Of a stretch of DNA of 49,623 bases, positions 16,101-24,498 are shown in pieces. How positions within the stretch are numbered: the first letter of the stretch is position 1; each line of letters opens with the position of its first letter. Source of the DNA: Bacteroidales bacterium (GTDB taxonomy: Bacteria > Bacteroidota > Bacteroidia > Bacteroidales > UBA932); contig JAEEIQ010000056.1 of NCBI GenBank assembly GCA_016281435.1, positions 1-49,623 on the forward strand, given 5' to 3'. The position numbers and the translations under genes are program-made. The notes under the pieces are model-generated. The model saw only the letters and a list, made by a program, of their open reading frames with translations, made no database searches and was not told where the DNA came from.

Positions 16101-17948
16101 CTCGTCCACATAATCGGTCGCTGGATCATCCGCAATGCCGGTCGAAAGCGAGGGGTCCAGGAGGAACGCCCCGGTATAGTCGCCGGGATCGGCCCCTTCG
16201 CCGGCAGCGTAGCTCTCCTTGGCTTCGATCCAGTCGTTGCGCAGTTTTGTCTGGTGAAGGATATAATTGTACATCTGATGGATGTCCATCAGCTGTCCTT
16301 CCGCAAGCGCCTGTGTCCTGGCATCCCAGCCTTCCACGTATGTGTTTCCGGGATACGAGACGCGGTTGTCCGAGAAAGCACCTGCAGTTATCTTGTTTAC
16401 GCCGAACTGGACCCACTTGTAATCCTTGCAGTTGAACTCCCAGTCTCCGCCGTTGGGGTCAGAGGGATCATCGCTGGGTATCCATTTCGCGCCGCCCTCG
16501 TCGAAGGGCGTCTTGACGTACCAGGACACCTTCTTGCCTTCGAGTTCGGGAGTGTACTTGAACGTGAGGCTGTGGTAGGCGTAGTGGGCGTCGCAATTCA
16601 CGACCTTGTTGTCCGACAGCAGAAGCGAACCCTCCTGCCCCGGCTGGAGCTCGACGGGATCGTTGTGTCCTCCCTGGCCGTCATTTTCGCCGAGGACCTC
16701 GACGTAGATGGACTTGGAGTTGTTGATCGTGATATAGTAATTGTAGGAAGTACAGCGGTCGACGTCGTAGTCGTCCCAGTCTGCGGACTGGGTCGCGCTG
16801 TTTGTGAACTGCCCCATATGGACCGTATACATGGCTTCGGTCGTCAGGGCGAAGGCCTCACCGAGCTCATCCAGGATGGAAAGCACGCCGTCATGCCTCA
16901 GCGCGAGGAGAAGATCGAATTTAACAAAGGTACCATTTCTGGGCGCGTAGATAAAGGTGGCCTCCTCCGATTCAGGGTCGGTCTCCTTTTCGCGGAGGTA
17001 ATATTGGGGACTGGGCTCGTCCATTATCTTCCTCTGCGGGCTCTGGCGGTTTTCCAGCATGTAGAAGGAAAAGACCTGGTACTCATCGCCTTCATGGATT
17101 TCAGTACCTTCGAAATAGGTTCTCTGGGTGTCGAAGAATGATACATCCGACTCCGTATCCCTGTCAGACGGCATCAGGTAGCACTCTGAGGGAACGTTAA
17201 ATACCTGCCACTTGCGGGCCTCGCACTTGGCGGGGTCCAGATTGGTGTCGTTGTATTTGATCCAGAACTTGACCTTCGCGTCAATTGCCCTCAGTCGAAG
17301 CTGATAATGGCCGTCGGTCTTGGTGTAAGTCGCAACACTTTCCTCGAAACTGCCCCAGCGGAGATCTCCGGTATTGACTCCGGAAGAATCCGCCATCATG
17401 AGGAAGAGGTCAGTCCTGTTCACGATTTCCTGCTCCAGGGTCACGCGCACGCCGCAGAGTTCGTCATAGGTAGCAATCCTCGAAAGCACGTCTACAGGAT
17501 CCCTGTGGTTAAGGGACGTAATAGTGTTGGTGACGTTGGCAAGCATCACCAGCTTGCAGTTCTGCTTGGACTGGGTTGCAATCTTCACCACTCCGTAACT
17601 ATTGTCCGAATTCTGGACATACCACCCTTCATTGCTGTTGGAGTCGAGATTCTCAAGGGACAGATTGAGGTGCTCGTAGGTGAAATAGCGATTGTAGAAG
17701 CAATCGCCGTCCGAATCAAAGATCATGACGTAAAGGTCATGGACACGCGCCTCGTCGGACCGGCTTGCCTCGGCCCTGGTCGAAATGTTGACTTCCAGCG
17801 ACCCGGGCACTCCAAACCCTATGTTCATGGTCACGGGAGTCCCTTCGGGAAGATATTTGTCTTCGTCTGCAGGCCGGAGCTGGTCCCTGACACAGGAGAC
17901 AGGGATCATCACCGCCAGCACGGCCAGTATGCGCGTCAATCGTTTCAC
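13191..17948 (-). CDS. Very large pilus tip-like lipoprotein (DUF4906-type)
   Basis: 1585 residues, far longer than the shaft fimbrillins. It starts with GTG three bases after the anchor gene's stop codon. The lipoprotein signal is VMIPVSC (Cys19). The N-terminal domain (EVNISTRAEASRSDEARVHD followed by LYVMIFDSDGD) resembles the Mfa1/DUF4906 type. A middle region carries IDEIRWYTASVNQLVGMWVG and the WSSSKYLCR...GGKLHLYN...ISGIRCVRD pattern shared with paralogous surface domains of Bacteroidota. The C-terminal part (FYIGSTQGYHRSRARYCFVR) is cysteine-containing and distinct. Position after the anchor gene suggests a stalk tip or giant adhesin. Binding partner unknown. Confidence 0.7.
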   Translation of the reverse strand: MKRLTRILAVLAVMIPVSCVRDQLRPADEDKYLPEGTPVTMNIGFGVPGSLEVNISTRAEASRSDEARVHDLYVMIFDSDGDCFYNRYFTYEHLNLSLENLDSNSNEGWYVQNSDNSYGVVKIATQSKQNCKLVMLANVTNTITSLNHRDPVDVLSRIATYDELCGVRVTLEQEIVNRTDLFLMMADSSGVNTGDLRWGSFEESVATYTKTDGHYQLRLRAIDAKVKFWIKYNDTNLDPAKCEARKWQVFNVPSECYLMPSDRDTESDVSFFDTQRTYFEGTEIHEGDEYQVFSFYMLENRQSPQRKIMDEPSPQYYLREKETDPESEEATFIYAPRNGTFVKFDLLLALRHDGVLSILDELGEAFALTTEAMYTVHMGQFTNSATQSADWDDYDVDRCTSYNYYITINNSKSIYVEVLGENDGQGGHNDPVELQPGQEGSLLLSDNKVVNCDAHYAYHSLTFKYTPELEGKKVSWYVKTPFDEGGAKWIPSDDPSDPNGGDWEFNCKDYKWVQFGVNKITAGAFSDNRVSYPGNTYVEGWDARTQALAEGQLMDIHQMYNYILHQTKLRNDWIEAKESYAAGEGADPGDYTGAFLLDPSLSTGIADDPATDYVDESHCYVIRVTAFIDEYYYEKDPRLDPETASADPDLWRQFVNKEPRELHILSESHQSADNQSDVITSSHSIIQQSIQTFYNTYSPDLRTLWGTEHIDEMEYRVRKEKDSEQAVWPWWPSDRDFPLTNPNSDDNGRYNTSRMWGVDATHHPYWEDFESHPGMLNYSVDNDHPELEPDYRYLAYSCLTRNRDNNGNHVIDIDEIRWYTASVNQLVGMWVGNESLSPSARLYQPENKNSTSSDTKEWRSWVISSTASSKLNPRVIRAEEGCTKSDHTAFSWQKPPQLVFSETDRDQVSSVRCVRNIGTFNSGGKVVDISYADLDVIPDKYYDAAAGFDANGKVKPNADGTYTLKFSRLDPRSIREFTSEDLPYHEENSMHNRVYMELVMQDKDNYAYADGSLPGSQTEDEINDAVTSSGHNSYCPPGYRFPNMTELLLMTALQPSDYWSSSKYLCRTYFSRGVRGNRTTPGENHKIGWGFDGGKLHLYNSRVKEPTVISGIRCVRDNNCTGEITGSISVPGGDRLHLGDDCTIKLNISSLGSAIKSLNLYLVYVNSSGLEVTQPIDIGDIKLSGVSIQDAEVLWTVPTDLALLGNMSIRAVAVNNINMRKVLEAPIRVISPVLAAVKLLPCRYDLANEEKDNPAFPVMLTAASPSSRITSWRLRIKDPDREIVTVTPSVDSSDELHWNTIWNYEYSSLAKLIEGTYTFQLEVLTADGVRTSSNVASMDILRVNYHPNPRTDYAHADSISVKWEPDVVEGMSMAGGDFIEANMDVSNCTTYVPVMQINNPTKRDDNKSVFRDNLISIGITDTDHGTGITTPYVYHVYYPYHEGDESSNKNWARALVTGSPVRDKDVVNYKWFTGGPGTGFMLQSGSDYMPDPTKRQHFRLEKAGAFWNNQWLDPMRWADNDTDAANVAAAIDFITSSDTFYIGSTQGYHRSRARYCFVRAVRNSAASPAGGNTSFDDDPISGGDL

Positions 17949-17951
17949 GTT

Positions 17952-19088
17952 CTAATCGAATGTCAGGTAATTCTCTTTCTCCGTCCACGTCATGACGTCG
18001 AAATTGAATGAGTAGTCAAACTCGGCAGCCCTCTTCGTGATTCGGGTTTCAATCTTCAGGAACTGGTTGCGTTTCAGGAACTGGATGTCCGAAGAACGGC
18101 TGTCGTGTACGGGGAGATCGGGGAAGGTAACAGCGTCATAGGTGTCGGGATCGTCGGGGTCGTACGTGACATCCGGTTTCTTCACGCGGAAGGAAATCGT
18201 GCACAGATACCTGCTGCCGACCGTCCTTTCCGGCGCTATGCTGGGGAACACCTGCCTGACCGGGAGAGTCGAGCGGAGATATTCTTCAGGCACATCCGGG
18301 TCGTCGCCGAACACAAGCGGGCCTGCAGAACGGAATTCCAGGTCCCTGTCATATGACGGCACGAGGTCGGGCGAATTCTGGACAAGGTACCCGCGCGCGG
18401 GATTCATCGCCCCGATGCTCACCCGGCAGTCGTATATGCTTATGTCCTCCTCCGTCAGATTCCTGAACGTCATGCTCACGCGGGCGACGGGCCTCAACAG
18501 GGGGACGTCGACCTGACCATTGCCGCTGGCATTCACGAAGAGGGAGGCCCTGGCCGACAGCGGCATCACTCCGGTGAAAGACGGATACTGGTCGCTCTCC
18601 ACGGAAAGCTGCAGCGCGTCAATCCCGGAAGCCGACACGCACCCTCTCAAAGCCGTCAGCTCAGAAGTTGATAGTCCGGACTTGTTGGCGAAGGCATATA
18701 CGGTGTAATTGCCCCTCTGTATCCCGGTGAACCTGACAGTCGATGCCATCGCATTCACGGAAGGATCATGCTCCGTGGTGCACTCAGACAAGTAATTCAC
18801 GTTCATCGACAGGCCTGTCAGGAAATCGGAAGGATACCAGGCTACAAGGCTCCCTTCACTGTCAGCAATGACGATGGCGAGATCGGGATTGCCGCTTTCG
18901 TCCACGACTATGCCTCCCCCGTCGGCGGGATCGCCGCTGGGAGCGCGGGTCTGGGTGTCGGAAGTGACAACCGTCAGGGACACGGTGCCGCCTGCTTCTT
19001 CCCGCAGCTCCGTTTTCGTACAGGAGCCCCAGAATAGCAACATGGCCGCAAGAAGCGCGGCGGCGCAAAACTTCCCTTTCATCATCAT
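17952..19088 (-). CDS. FimB/Mfa2-like pilus anchor subunit
   Basis: Expected to stay anchored in the outer membrane and limit pilus length, as FimB and Mfa2 do in Porphyromonas. Features: lipobox LFWGSC (Cys23), an N-terminal beta domain that ends in the strand GNYTVYAFANKSGLS, the segment LLRPVARVSMTFRNLTEEDI, and a C-terminal domain that closes with FDVMTWTEKENYLTFD. Length 378 aa. I use the ATG at 19088, which overlaps the TGA of the preceding fimbrillin. A longer form from 19130 would put 14 residues ahead of the signal peptide. Confidence 0.7.
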   Translation of the reverse strand: MMMKGKFCAAALLAAMLLFWGSCTKTELREEAGGTVSLTVVTSDTQTRAPSGDPADGGGIVVDESGNPDLAIVIADSEGSLVAWYPSDFLTGLSMNVNYLSECTTEHDPSVNAMASTVRFTGIQRGNYTVYAFANKSGLSTSELTALRGCVSASGIDALQLSVESDQYPSFTGVMPLSARASLFVNASGNGQVDVPLLRPVARVSMTFRNLTEEDISIYDCRVSIGAMNPARGYLVQNSPDLVPSYDRDLEFRSAGPLVFGDDPDVPEEYLRSTLPVRQVFPSIAPERTVGSRYLCTISFRVKKPDVTYDPDDPDTYDAVTFPDLPVHDSRSSDIQFLKRNQFLKIETRITKRAAEFDYSFNFDVMTWTEKENYLTFD

Positions 19089-20188
19089 TGCAACGTTATA
19101 CCCGGCGTTTCCGCCAGGACTTCTTCCCAATCCGTCACCGAGACGTTCACGTTGACGCCGCCTCCAAGCCGGATATGGATCTCATAACTATACTTTTTAC
19201 CGGGTTCCCAGCTCGTGATGTAACTCCCGCTGCTGTTTTTCACGAGAATCTCTTCGAGGTCGATCGGGAACTGCGGGTGATTGTGCTCAATCTCGTCCGT
19301 TATCGGGTTTGCCTGGTCATACTCATAGTCGAGATACAACTGGGGCGTGTAAGTCAGGTACGGGACAAGAGACTGGGGAATCATGAAATCCCAGATTTCC
19401 TCGGCCGGATAATGCGTCCTGGCTGCCATATTGGCCCCTCCGTCTATGGAATAACCCATAATGAGACTCGGATCATAAGACACGGGGGTCCAGTGGGACG
19501 AAGTCATCTCCGCGAGAGAATTCCCATCCTGCTGGACAACGCCGCTTGCCTGAACGCACAGATTTCTGAATTTACACGAGTTGAGTTTCACGGAAATCAG
19601 CGGTGAATCGTTATAGATCACCACGCTGACGGCGCTCAGGACATGCTGGAATGCGAGATCGACTTTCGCAGTGCTGCCGCCCGTGCGCTGGCCGCCTGCC
19701 GCAAGAAGGTCGCTCTGGGACAGGGTCACATTGTGGGTGACCGTCGCCGTGAGATGTCCGGACGCGGCAGGATTGCATATTACATTGCCGGACGAAGACA
19801 CTCCACTGACAGCCAGGAAGTCATACCTGGTCGCATTGGAATCCCAGAATCTGAGAGGAGAGTATTCCCATACATCATCTGAAGGATCGGCGTCGTTCGC
19901 TCCCAGACCGGTCAACGAGACGGTCTGGCCGGTGAATACTGAATACTTGTTGCCGGAGATCGTCTTGGATCCCCAGACAAGGAATTGGTCGTTCATCCCG
20001 AAGGCGTCCTTGAATTCAGCAGCCCGGGTCAGCGACCTTTGAGGCGCATCGTCATTAAGCAGCATCGACCCGACCCCGAAACGGATTGCTGAGCCCTCCT
20101 CCGGAGTCAGGTCGATCGTCTTCGAGCACCCTGCGGAGAGCAGGATGCCGAAGACTGCTGCAAATATGAACGTTACGCGGTTACGCAT
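19085..20188 (-). CDS. Fimbrillin-family protein, second subunit
   Basis: A 367-residue lipoprotein (lipobox LLSAGC, Cys21) of the fimbrillin family. The motif SLTRAAEFKDAFG near residue 53 marks the usual Arg cleavage site where a trypsin-like protease frees the first strand for donor-strand assembly. The domain continues with WEYSPLRFWDSNATRYDFLA (the fimbrillin signature WxYxPxRyW), DLAFQHVLSAVSVVIYND, and a conserved end YSYEIHIRLGGGVNVNVSVTDW. It is 24 bp from the upstream fimbrillin and overlaps the anchor gene. It could be a minor shaft or adaptor subunit. Confidence 0.8.
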   Translation of the reverse strand: MRNRVTFIFAAVFGILLSAGCSKTIDLTPEEGSAIRFGVGSMLLNDDAPQRSLTRAAEFKDAFGMNDQFLVWGSKTISGNKYSVFTGQTVSLTGLGANDADPSDDVWEYSPLRFWDSNATRYDFLAVSGVSSSGNVICNPAASGHLTATVTHNVTLSQSDLLAAGGQRTGGSTAKVDLAFQHVLSAVSVVIYNDSPLISVKLNSCKFRNLCVQASGVVQQDGNSLAEMTSSHWTPVSYDPSLIMGYSIDGGANMAARTHYPAEEIWDFMIPQSLVPYLTYTPQLYLDYEYDQANPITDEIEHNHPQFPIDLEEILVKNSSGSYITSWEPGKKYSYEIHIRLGGGVNVNVSVTDWEEVLAETPGITLQ

Positions 20189-20212
20189 AGTAGCTTACGA
20201 TGTCTTCCCGGA

Positions 20213-21373
20213 TTAGTTGACAAGGTAGTGGTAGCCCTTTACGACTTTCCAGTCGTTGATGGTAGCACCGAAGACAATCGGCTTGGAGTCAAGCGTAATG
20301 TAGAAAATGTAGTGTTTTCCGGTATCCCAGCTTGCGACCTTTGTGTCCTCCTGATCGGCATCGTTAACCTTGTCGAAATCAGCAAGCCAGAGAGTGGAAG
20401 TATAAGTGTTGGTGTCACCGTTGGTAACCGCAATGGAGTAGGTGATGGTGAGCTTCTGGGCCGCAGTTGCGGTAGAAGGGTCAGCACGCTCCGCATTAGT
20501 GGGCGCGGTGAAAGTCTGGGGCTTTACTATCAGGTTGTTGATCAACTTGGTGGAATCAGCAGGATTGGCAGGAGTCGTAGGATTGAAATTGGAATCCCAA
20601 ACGACTTCCTGAGGAAGAGTCACGGAATTGACACCGCTGGTGGTGTTATAGGTTCCGGTAGCAGTGCTGCTCCAGGTCACGACAGGGCCGTAGGTGCCGC
20701 CATAAACGGTCGCGTTGTAAGCATCGTTGACGGACATAACACCGGTGGTCTGGATATTGCCGAGTTCAAAAGCAGTGACGGTAACCGTAGCGTCTTTGAG
20801 ATTTTCCGCCTTGGCAATCCTGAAGTCAACGAGGGATGCCGCGTGATTGAAATCAAGCACGACCTGGCTGGTGTAGTTGTCAGTGGACTTGAGGACAGTC
20901 TCCTTGTCGGCAACGAGGATATCGTTGTTGTTACCCGCGAAAACAATGCTCGCGCTGGTGATCTCACCGGTCTGGGGAGTGACAGTGGCAGCCTTACCGA
21001 CGGAGGAAGGTGAAACGGCGAAGAAAGTGTACTTGTCGAAGTTCACATCCCAGTAACGAAGGGGGCTGTAGGTCCAGGTGCCGGGAGTGCCTGCAGTTGT
21101 CATCTCGACTTCGACGGTCTTGGTACCGGAATCGAACACGGTCGACTTGCCGCTATCGTCAGAGGCGGATTTGTAGCCAAAAACCGCGAAGCTGTCGCCG
21201 ACGCCAAAAGCGTTGGTGCCTGCGGTACGGGGGTCGGTAATGGCCCTCGTGAGGTTCTCGGTCCAGGTGCCGAAACCGATGGCACGGCCGGGAGCGGTGG
21301 TGGTGTCGTAGGTCTTGCTGCAAGACACGGTCGCCAGGGCGACTGCTGCTACGAGAAAGATGTAACGTTTCAT
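20213..21373 (-). CDS. Fimbrillin-family protein, probable main shaft subunit
   Basis: A 386-residue lipoprotein (lipobox LATVSC, Cys18). ENLTRAITDPRT (residues 40-50) supplies the arginine cleavage site typical of type V pilins. Then come WTYSPLRYWDVNFDKYTFFA, VVLDFNHAASLVDFRIAKAE and the conserved C-terminal HYIFYITLDSKPIVFGATIN. It is Ser/Thr/Asn-rich, as expected for a shaft protein. It follows a 52-bp A/T-rich gap, the longest in the operon, which may hold an internal promoter or mRNA processing site that raises its level. That is inference. Confidence 0.8.
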   Translation of the reverse strand: MKRYIFLVAAVALATVSCSKTYDTTTAPGRAIGFGTWTENLTRAITDPRTAGTNAFGVGDSFAVFGYKSASDDSGKSTVFDSGTKTVEVEMTTAGTPGTWTYSPLRYWDVNFDKYTFFAVSPSSVGKAATVTPQTGEITSASIVFAGNNNDILVADKETVLKSTDNYTSQVVLDFNHAASLVDFRIAKAENLKDATVTVTAFELGNIQTTGVMSVNDAYNATVYGGTYGPVVTWSSTATGTYNTTSGVNSVTLPQEVVWDSNFNPTTPANPADSTKLINNLIVKPQTFTAPTNAERADPSTATAAQKLTITYSIAVTNGDTNTYTSTLWLADFDKVNDADQEDTKVASWDTGKHYIFYITLDSKPIVFGATINDWKVVKGYHYLVN

Positions 21374-21425
21374 AAATGAAAGTGTTTAAAAAAGTTAATA
21401 AAAAAAAGTAATAAATATTTGGTTT

Positions 21426-22577
21426 CTAATTAATTATCGTTGCGGATCCGGTCTCCTTCTTCCAATCGCCTATCAGCGCCTTGAAGCCTCCGTCGTCATC
21501 GTCGATCGGCGGATCCACATCCTCCGGAGGGAAGTCGTTGACATCCAGTTCCAGGGATATTACTCCCCCTGTTGGCAAAGCGCGTACCAGATCGGTTATG
21601 TCTATGCGCACGTTCTTATATTTCCCGGTCGCGAAATTGAGGTTCAGCACAAGGAAATGCCTCCCGGCCGGGGCCGCGGCGACGCTGGCCGCGTCATAAG
21701 GATTGCAGCTAGGGATGCCGAAGGTCATGAACCTCATGCCGAGAAGGTCGGGATCCGCTTCGCTGTTGATCATCACGTTCGTAGGCACGCAGACCGTCTT
21801 CGGGGATGTCTCCCTCGTGTTGAGATCCACTTCCGAAGCGACCCCCGTGAGGGCGGCTCCGCTTGAGCTTCCGGTGACCCTGCCGAGATTGTTCAGGAGC
21901 TTTACCTGGATAAGGTAGATAAAGCTCGCCGGGAGCAGGTCTCCCCTGATCTTCAGGACATAGCGACCGTCTTCGTATTCATAGTCGTCAAGATTGTCCG
22001 TGATCACGCGGTTCTTGTCGAGGAGGCTGAAGAGGTCGTCGGGCATGTATGCGACAGGCTCGTCACCGGCATAACCGTCGCCGTCGTCGCCGGCGCGGGT
22101 GCCCTGGGTCTTCTGCCGTGTCGTCATAACCGGGATCGAGGAGCGCAGGCCGGAGGAAATGATCCTCGTGTACGCATTGACGTCCGCGAGCTCGCTGTCC
22201 TGACGGAAGAGGTTGTACTCGGAGCGGATGTTGTGGAAAAGCAGGTCATGCACGCCGAGGAATATCTCCGCCTGGCCGGACATCCCTTCGAAGTTGTAAG
22301 AGAAATGCTGGATAGGTTCGGCCGTGTCTCCGTGGGTGTAGACATGCATGCGCATGGCGGTCGGCAGGCGATATCCGATCGGACCGTAAAGGTTTGTCTT
22401 CCATACGAAATCCCACTCCGCCTGCCAATTCACCTGCCAGTAAAGGTCGGTGGTGACGCTGGTCTGCATCACGACAGCCGTCGTGGCCGCCTTCCTCAGG
22501 TGGAGGGGCGGATCGATCCGGCAGGCCGCTGCAAGGAACAGGGCCGCGAGAAGCGCTATGTATCTCACTGCTTTCAT
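21426..22577 (-). CDS. DUF5119-type lipoprotein of the pilus operon
   Basis: 383 residues with lipobox FLAAAC (Cys19). The start is fixed at the ATG at 22577, which overlaps the stop of the upstream gene (ATGA, 22574-22577). The body fits the DUF5119 family found in Bacteroidales pilus loci: YWQVNWQAEWDFVWKTNLYG at the N-terminus, RMHVYTHGDTAEP, and a C-terminal beta domain RHFLVLNLNFATGKYKNVRI followed by an Asp-rich linker (PPEDVDPPIDDDDGG). The function is unknown. By position it is an early assembly or anchoring factor. Confidence 0.7.
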   Translation of the reverse strand: MKAVRYIALLAALFLAAACRIDPPLHLRKAATTAVVMQTSVTTDLYWQVNWQAEWDFVWKTNLYGPIGYRLPTAMRMHVYTHGDTAEPIQHFSYNFEGMSGQAEIFLGVHDLLFHNIRSEYNLFRQDSELADVNAYTRIISSGLRSSIPVMTTRQKTQGTRAGDDGDGYAGDEPVAYMPDDLFSLLDKNRVITDNLDDYEYEDGRYVLKIRGDLLPASFIYLIQVKLLNNLGRVTGSSSGAALTGVASEVDLNTRETSPKTVCVPTNVMINSEADPDLLGMRFMTFGIPSCNPYDAASVAAAPAGRHFLVLNLNFATGKYKNVRIDITDLVRALPTGGVISLELDVNDFPPEDVDPPIDDDDGGFKALIGDWKKETGSATIIN

Positions 22578-24034
22578 TTCTTCCTGTTCCTGTCGAATAA
22601 ATCTATTCCTACCGATATATAAACCCTGGTCGGGCCCATCCACAGCCAGCGCTTGCTGCGCGGCTTGAAGTCCTCGACCTTGCCGGTGTAGTCGTAATAG
22701 TACCAGCGGAACGCATCGTTGCCGTAGGTGTAGCTGTCGTACGCGGCGAAGAAGCCTCCCGCAGCAAGGCCCGCGTCGATGAAGAAGCGGCTCTTGCCGA
22801 GCACCCACTTGTGTCCGATCCCGAGCGATGCGCCGGCGCCTTCCCCTTCCCAGCCTTTCTCGTCATAGCCTATGCCGAAGCGGGCGGCGTTGACGTTGCC
22901 GAAGAGGTACAGACCCTTGTAGCGGTTGTCCTCCGCCTTATGGAAATAGCGGCGGGCCCAGAGGGTCAAGTTGTTGATCTGCATGAAGCGGTGCGTGTCC
23001 CAGTGCTTCCACATGGGCCACTCGACGTCGGCGCCGAAGGTCCATCTGCCAGCAGGATAGGGGTAGTACTCGAGACTGAAGCTGGGGATGGAAGTCATCC
23101 CGTAGCCAGGCACGTACGTAATGTCATAAGGGAGGTTGGTGCTGAGGCCGAGCACCGGGATGAAGGGCCGGCGGAGTCCGGCGGCTGCCTCTTCAAGTCC
23201 GGCCTGGTCCTGACCAGCGGCTGATTGATCTTGACCCACAGTGGCCTGGTCCTGACCCGCTGCGGCCGTATCTTGTCCGGAAGCGGCCTGGTCCTGACCA
23301 GCGGCGGCCTGATCCTGACCAGCAGCATCCTTCCGGGCGGTTTCTTCCTGGTTTTCAGGCTGATCCGCAGTCACGGGCGCAGCAACGGCAGCCGAGTCGG
23401 CGCGGGAAGCCGTTTCAGCGGCGGCGCCGTCCCCCGCCTGCTTCTCGTGAATCACCAGGACAAAGCAGCAGCGCAGGTACGGGTAGTGCTTGCGCTTCAG
23501 GTACTTGTACATGTCCCCGATCGTAGGTTCATAGCCGAGCCAGTGCGAAAGCCTCCACTTGCGGGTGTCGTCCGAAATCGTTGTGTCGTCCAGGAAATGC
23601 AGGATGCGCCTGCGCCACCAGTTGGTCAGGCCCTTGTCTTCCACGACCCGTTCCCTCAGCAGGGTCCATGCCTCTCCCCCGCCATGGGTACTGATCTTCC
23701 CTGCGAGCGAAGGATACCTCTTGCAGAGGATGTCGCGTATATGGCGCGCCCTTTCGCGGCTGAGCTTGATATTATGCTCGCGCACGCCTTCGGGAGACGC
23801 GTAGGCCGTAAGATCGATCTTGCCTATGCGGGCCGGATCCATGCTGCCGATAAGCCTCGCAAGGGAATCCAGGGCAGAGGTGTTAGAGATGTATTCGGGA
23901 TCGTGGGATGTTTCGTCAAGCTTGAAATACAGCGGGATACGCACCGTTCCGTCTACCGCCGGTTGTGCCGGTAGAGGGAGCAGCGACAGGACGACAAGCG
24001 TTGCCGCTGTCAATATTCCGCGCAAAAAACTCAC
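22574..24034 (-). CDS. OmpA-like/DUF3575 outer-membrane protein with GQDQA heptads
   Basis: First gene of the pilus operon. It has a GTG start and a signal peptide (about 1-26). An OmpA-like peptidoglycan-binding segment has YASPEGVREHNIKLSRERAR (78-97), and a DUF3575 barrel-like domain runs from about 290 to the end (LSTNLPYDITYVPGYG, SFSLEYYPYPAGRWTFGADV). Between them lies a linker with six heptads of the type AAGQDQA (237-278). Proteins of this build occur at the head of Bacteroidales pilus loci and may act at the outer membrane in assembly. The heptad linker is not a usual family feature. Confidence 0.75.
   Translation of the reverse strand: MSFLRGILTAATLVVLSLLPLPAQPAVDGTVRIPLYFKLDETSHDPEYISNTSALDSLARLIGSMDPARIGKIDLTAYASPEGVREHNIKLSRERARHIRDILCKRYPSLAGKISTHGGGEAWTLLRERVVEDKGLTNWWRRRILHFLDDTTISDDTRKWRLSHWLGYEPTIGDMYKYLKRKHYPYLRCCFVLVIHEKQAGDGAAAETASRADSAAVAAPVTADQPENQEETARKDAAGQDQAAAGQDQAASGQDTAAAGQDQATVGQDQSAAGQDQAGLEEAAAGLRRPFIPVLGLSTNLPYDITYVPGYGMTSIPSFSLEYYPYPAGRWTFGADVEWPMWKHWDTHRFMQINNLTLWARRYFHKAEDNRYKGLYLFGNVNAARFGIGYDEKGWEGEGAGASLGIGHKWVLGKSRFFIDAGLAAGGFFAAYDSYTYGNDAFRWYYYDYTGKVEDFKPRSKRWLWMGPTRVYISVGIDLFDRNRKK
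23201..23326 (-). repeat. Six 21-bp tandem repeats coding for GQDQA heptads
   Basis: Six in-frame 21-bp units encode AAGQDQA-like heptads in the linker of the OmpA/DUF3575 protein. Units differ by a few bases (for example AAGQDQA, ASGQDTA and TVGQDQS), but the register is kept. Such repeats can change number by slippage without breaking the frame. Confidence 0.85.
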
Positions 24035-24067
24035 AGTTCAAGCTAAGGCCATCTGCCTTAAATCCGG

Positions 24068-24099
24068 CAAATATACTACCAAAGTAGTATATAAGCAAG
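24068..24099 (-). promoter_or_regulatory. Pilus-operon promoter with a perfect palindrome
   Basis: On the minus strand CTTG (24096-24099), 20 bp and TATATTTG (24068-24075) form a good promoter. A perfect palindrome TATACTAC-CAAA-GTAGTATA (24072-24091) fills the spacer and overlaps the -7 box. Such a position would let a dimeric regulator block or help polymerase. Confidence 0.65.
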
Positions 24100-24128
24100 G
24101 TTTTTTTGCAAAAAATGCGGCTACAGGG

Positions 24129-24497
24129 CTATCTGAGGAACACGAAAAAGACGGCGAGCACGAGGCAGACGAAGGCCGCGATATGGTTCCACTGTATGGG
24201 TTGGCCCTTGAATAAGAACGAAATAACCACCGTGAAGACCGTAAGCGAGACGACCTCCTGGATTACTTTCAGCTGGACAAGGTTGAAAGGGCCTCCGTTG
24301 CCCTGGAAGCCTATCCGGTTCGCGGGGACCATCACGCTGTACTCGAAGAAGGCTATCCCCCATGAGAAGAGGATGACGAGGATCAGCGGCCAGCCTTCGG
24401 TGACCTTCATCTCGCCCAGCTTGAGATGGCCGTACCATGCGAACGTCATGAAGACATTCGAGATTATGAGAAGGACTACCGTCCAGAAACCTTGCAT
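24129..24497 (-). CDS. DMT-family small membrane protein (DUF486 type)
   Basis: A 122-residue inner-membrane protein with four hydrophobic segments. It belongs to the DMT_6 (DUF486) family of small drug/metabolite-transporter-like proteins. Recognisable: FWTVVLLIISNVFMTFAWYG at the N-terminus, ILFSWGIAFFEYSVMVPANR with the conserved polar pair, FNLVQLKVIQEVVSLTVF, and KGQPIQWNHIAAFVCLVLAV. The substrate is unknown. It follows the PLP enzyme by one base, so it is the third gene of that operon and could export or import a related compound. Confidence 0.85.
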   Translation of the reverse strand: MQGFWTVVLLIISNVFMTFAWYGHLKLGEMKVTEGWPLILVILFSWGIAFFEYSVMVPANRIGFQGNGGPFNLVQLKVIQEVVSLTVFTVVISFLFKGQPIQWNHIAAFVCLVLAVFFVFLR

Positions 24498-24498
24498 A

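Noticed and set aside
23201..23326. Regular 21-bp repeats as a possible CRISPR array
   Set aside because: Units are contiguous without spacers and keep one reading frame in a membrane-protein gene.
24035..24128. Invertible (phase-variable) promoter for the pilus operon
   Set aside because: Only one short palindrome is present. No pair of separated inverted repeats flanks the promoter and no recombinase gene is nearby.
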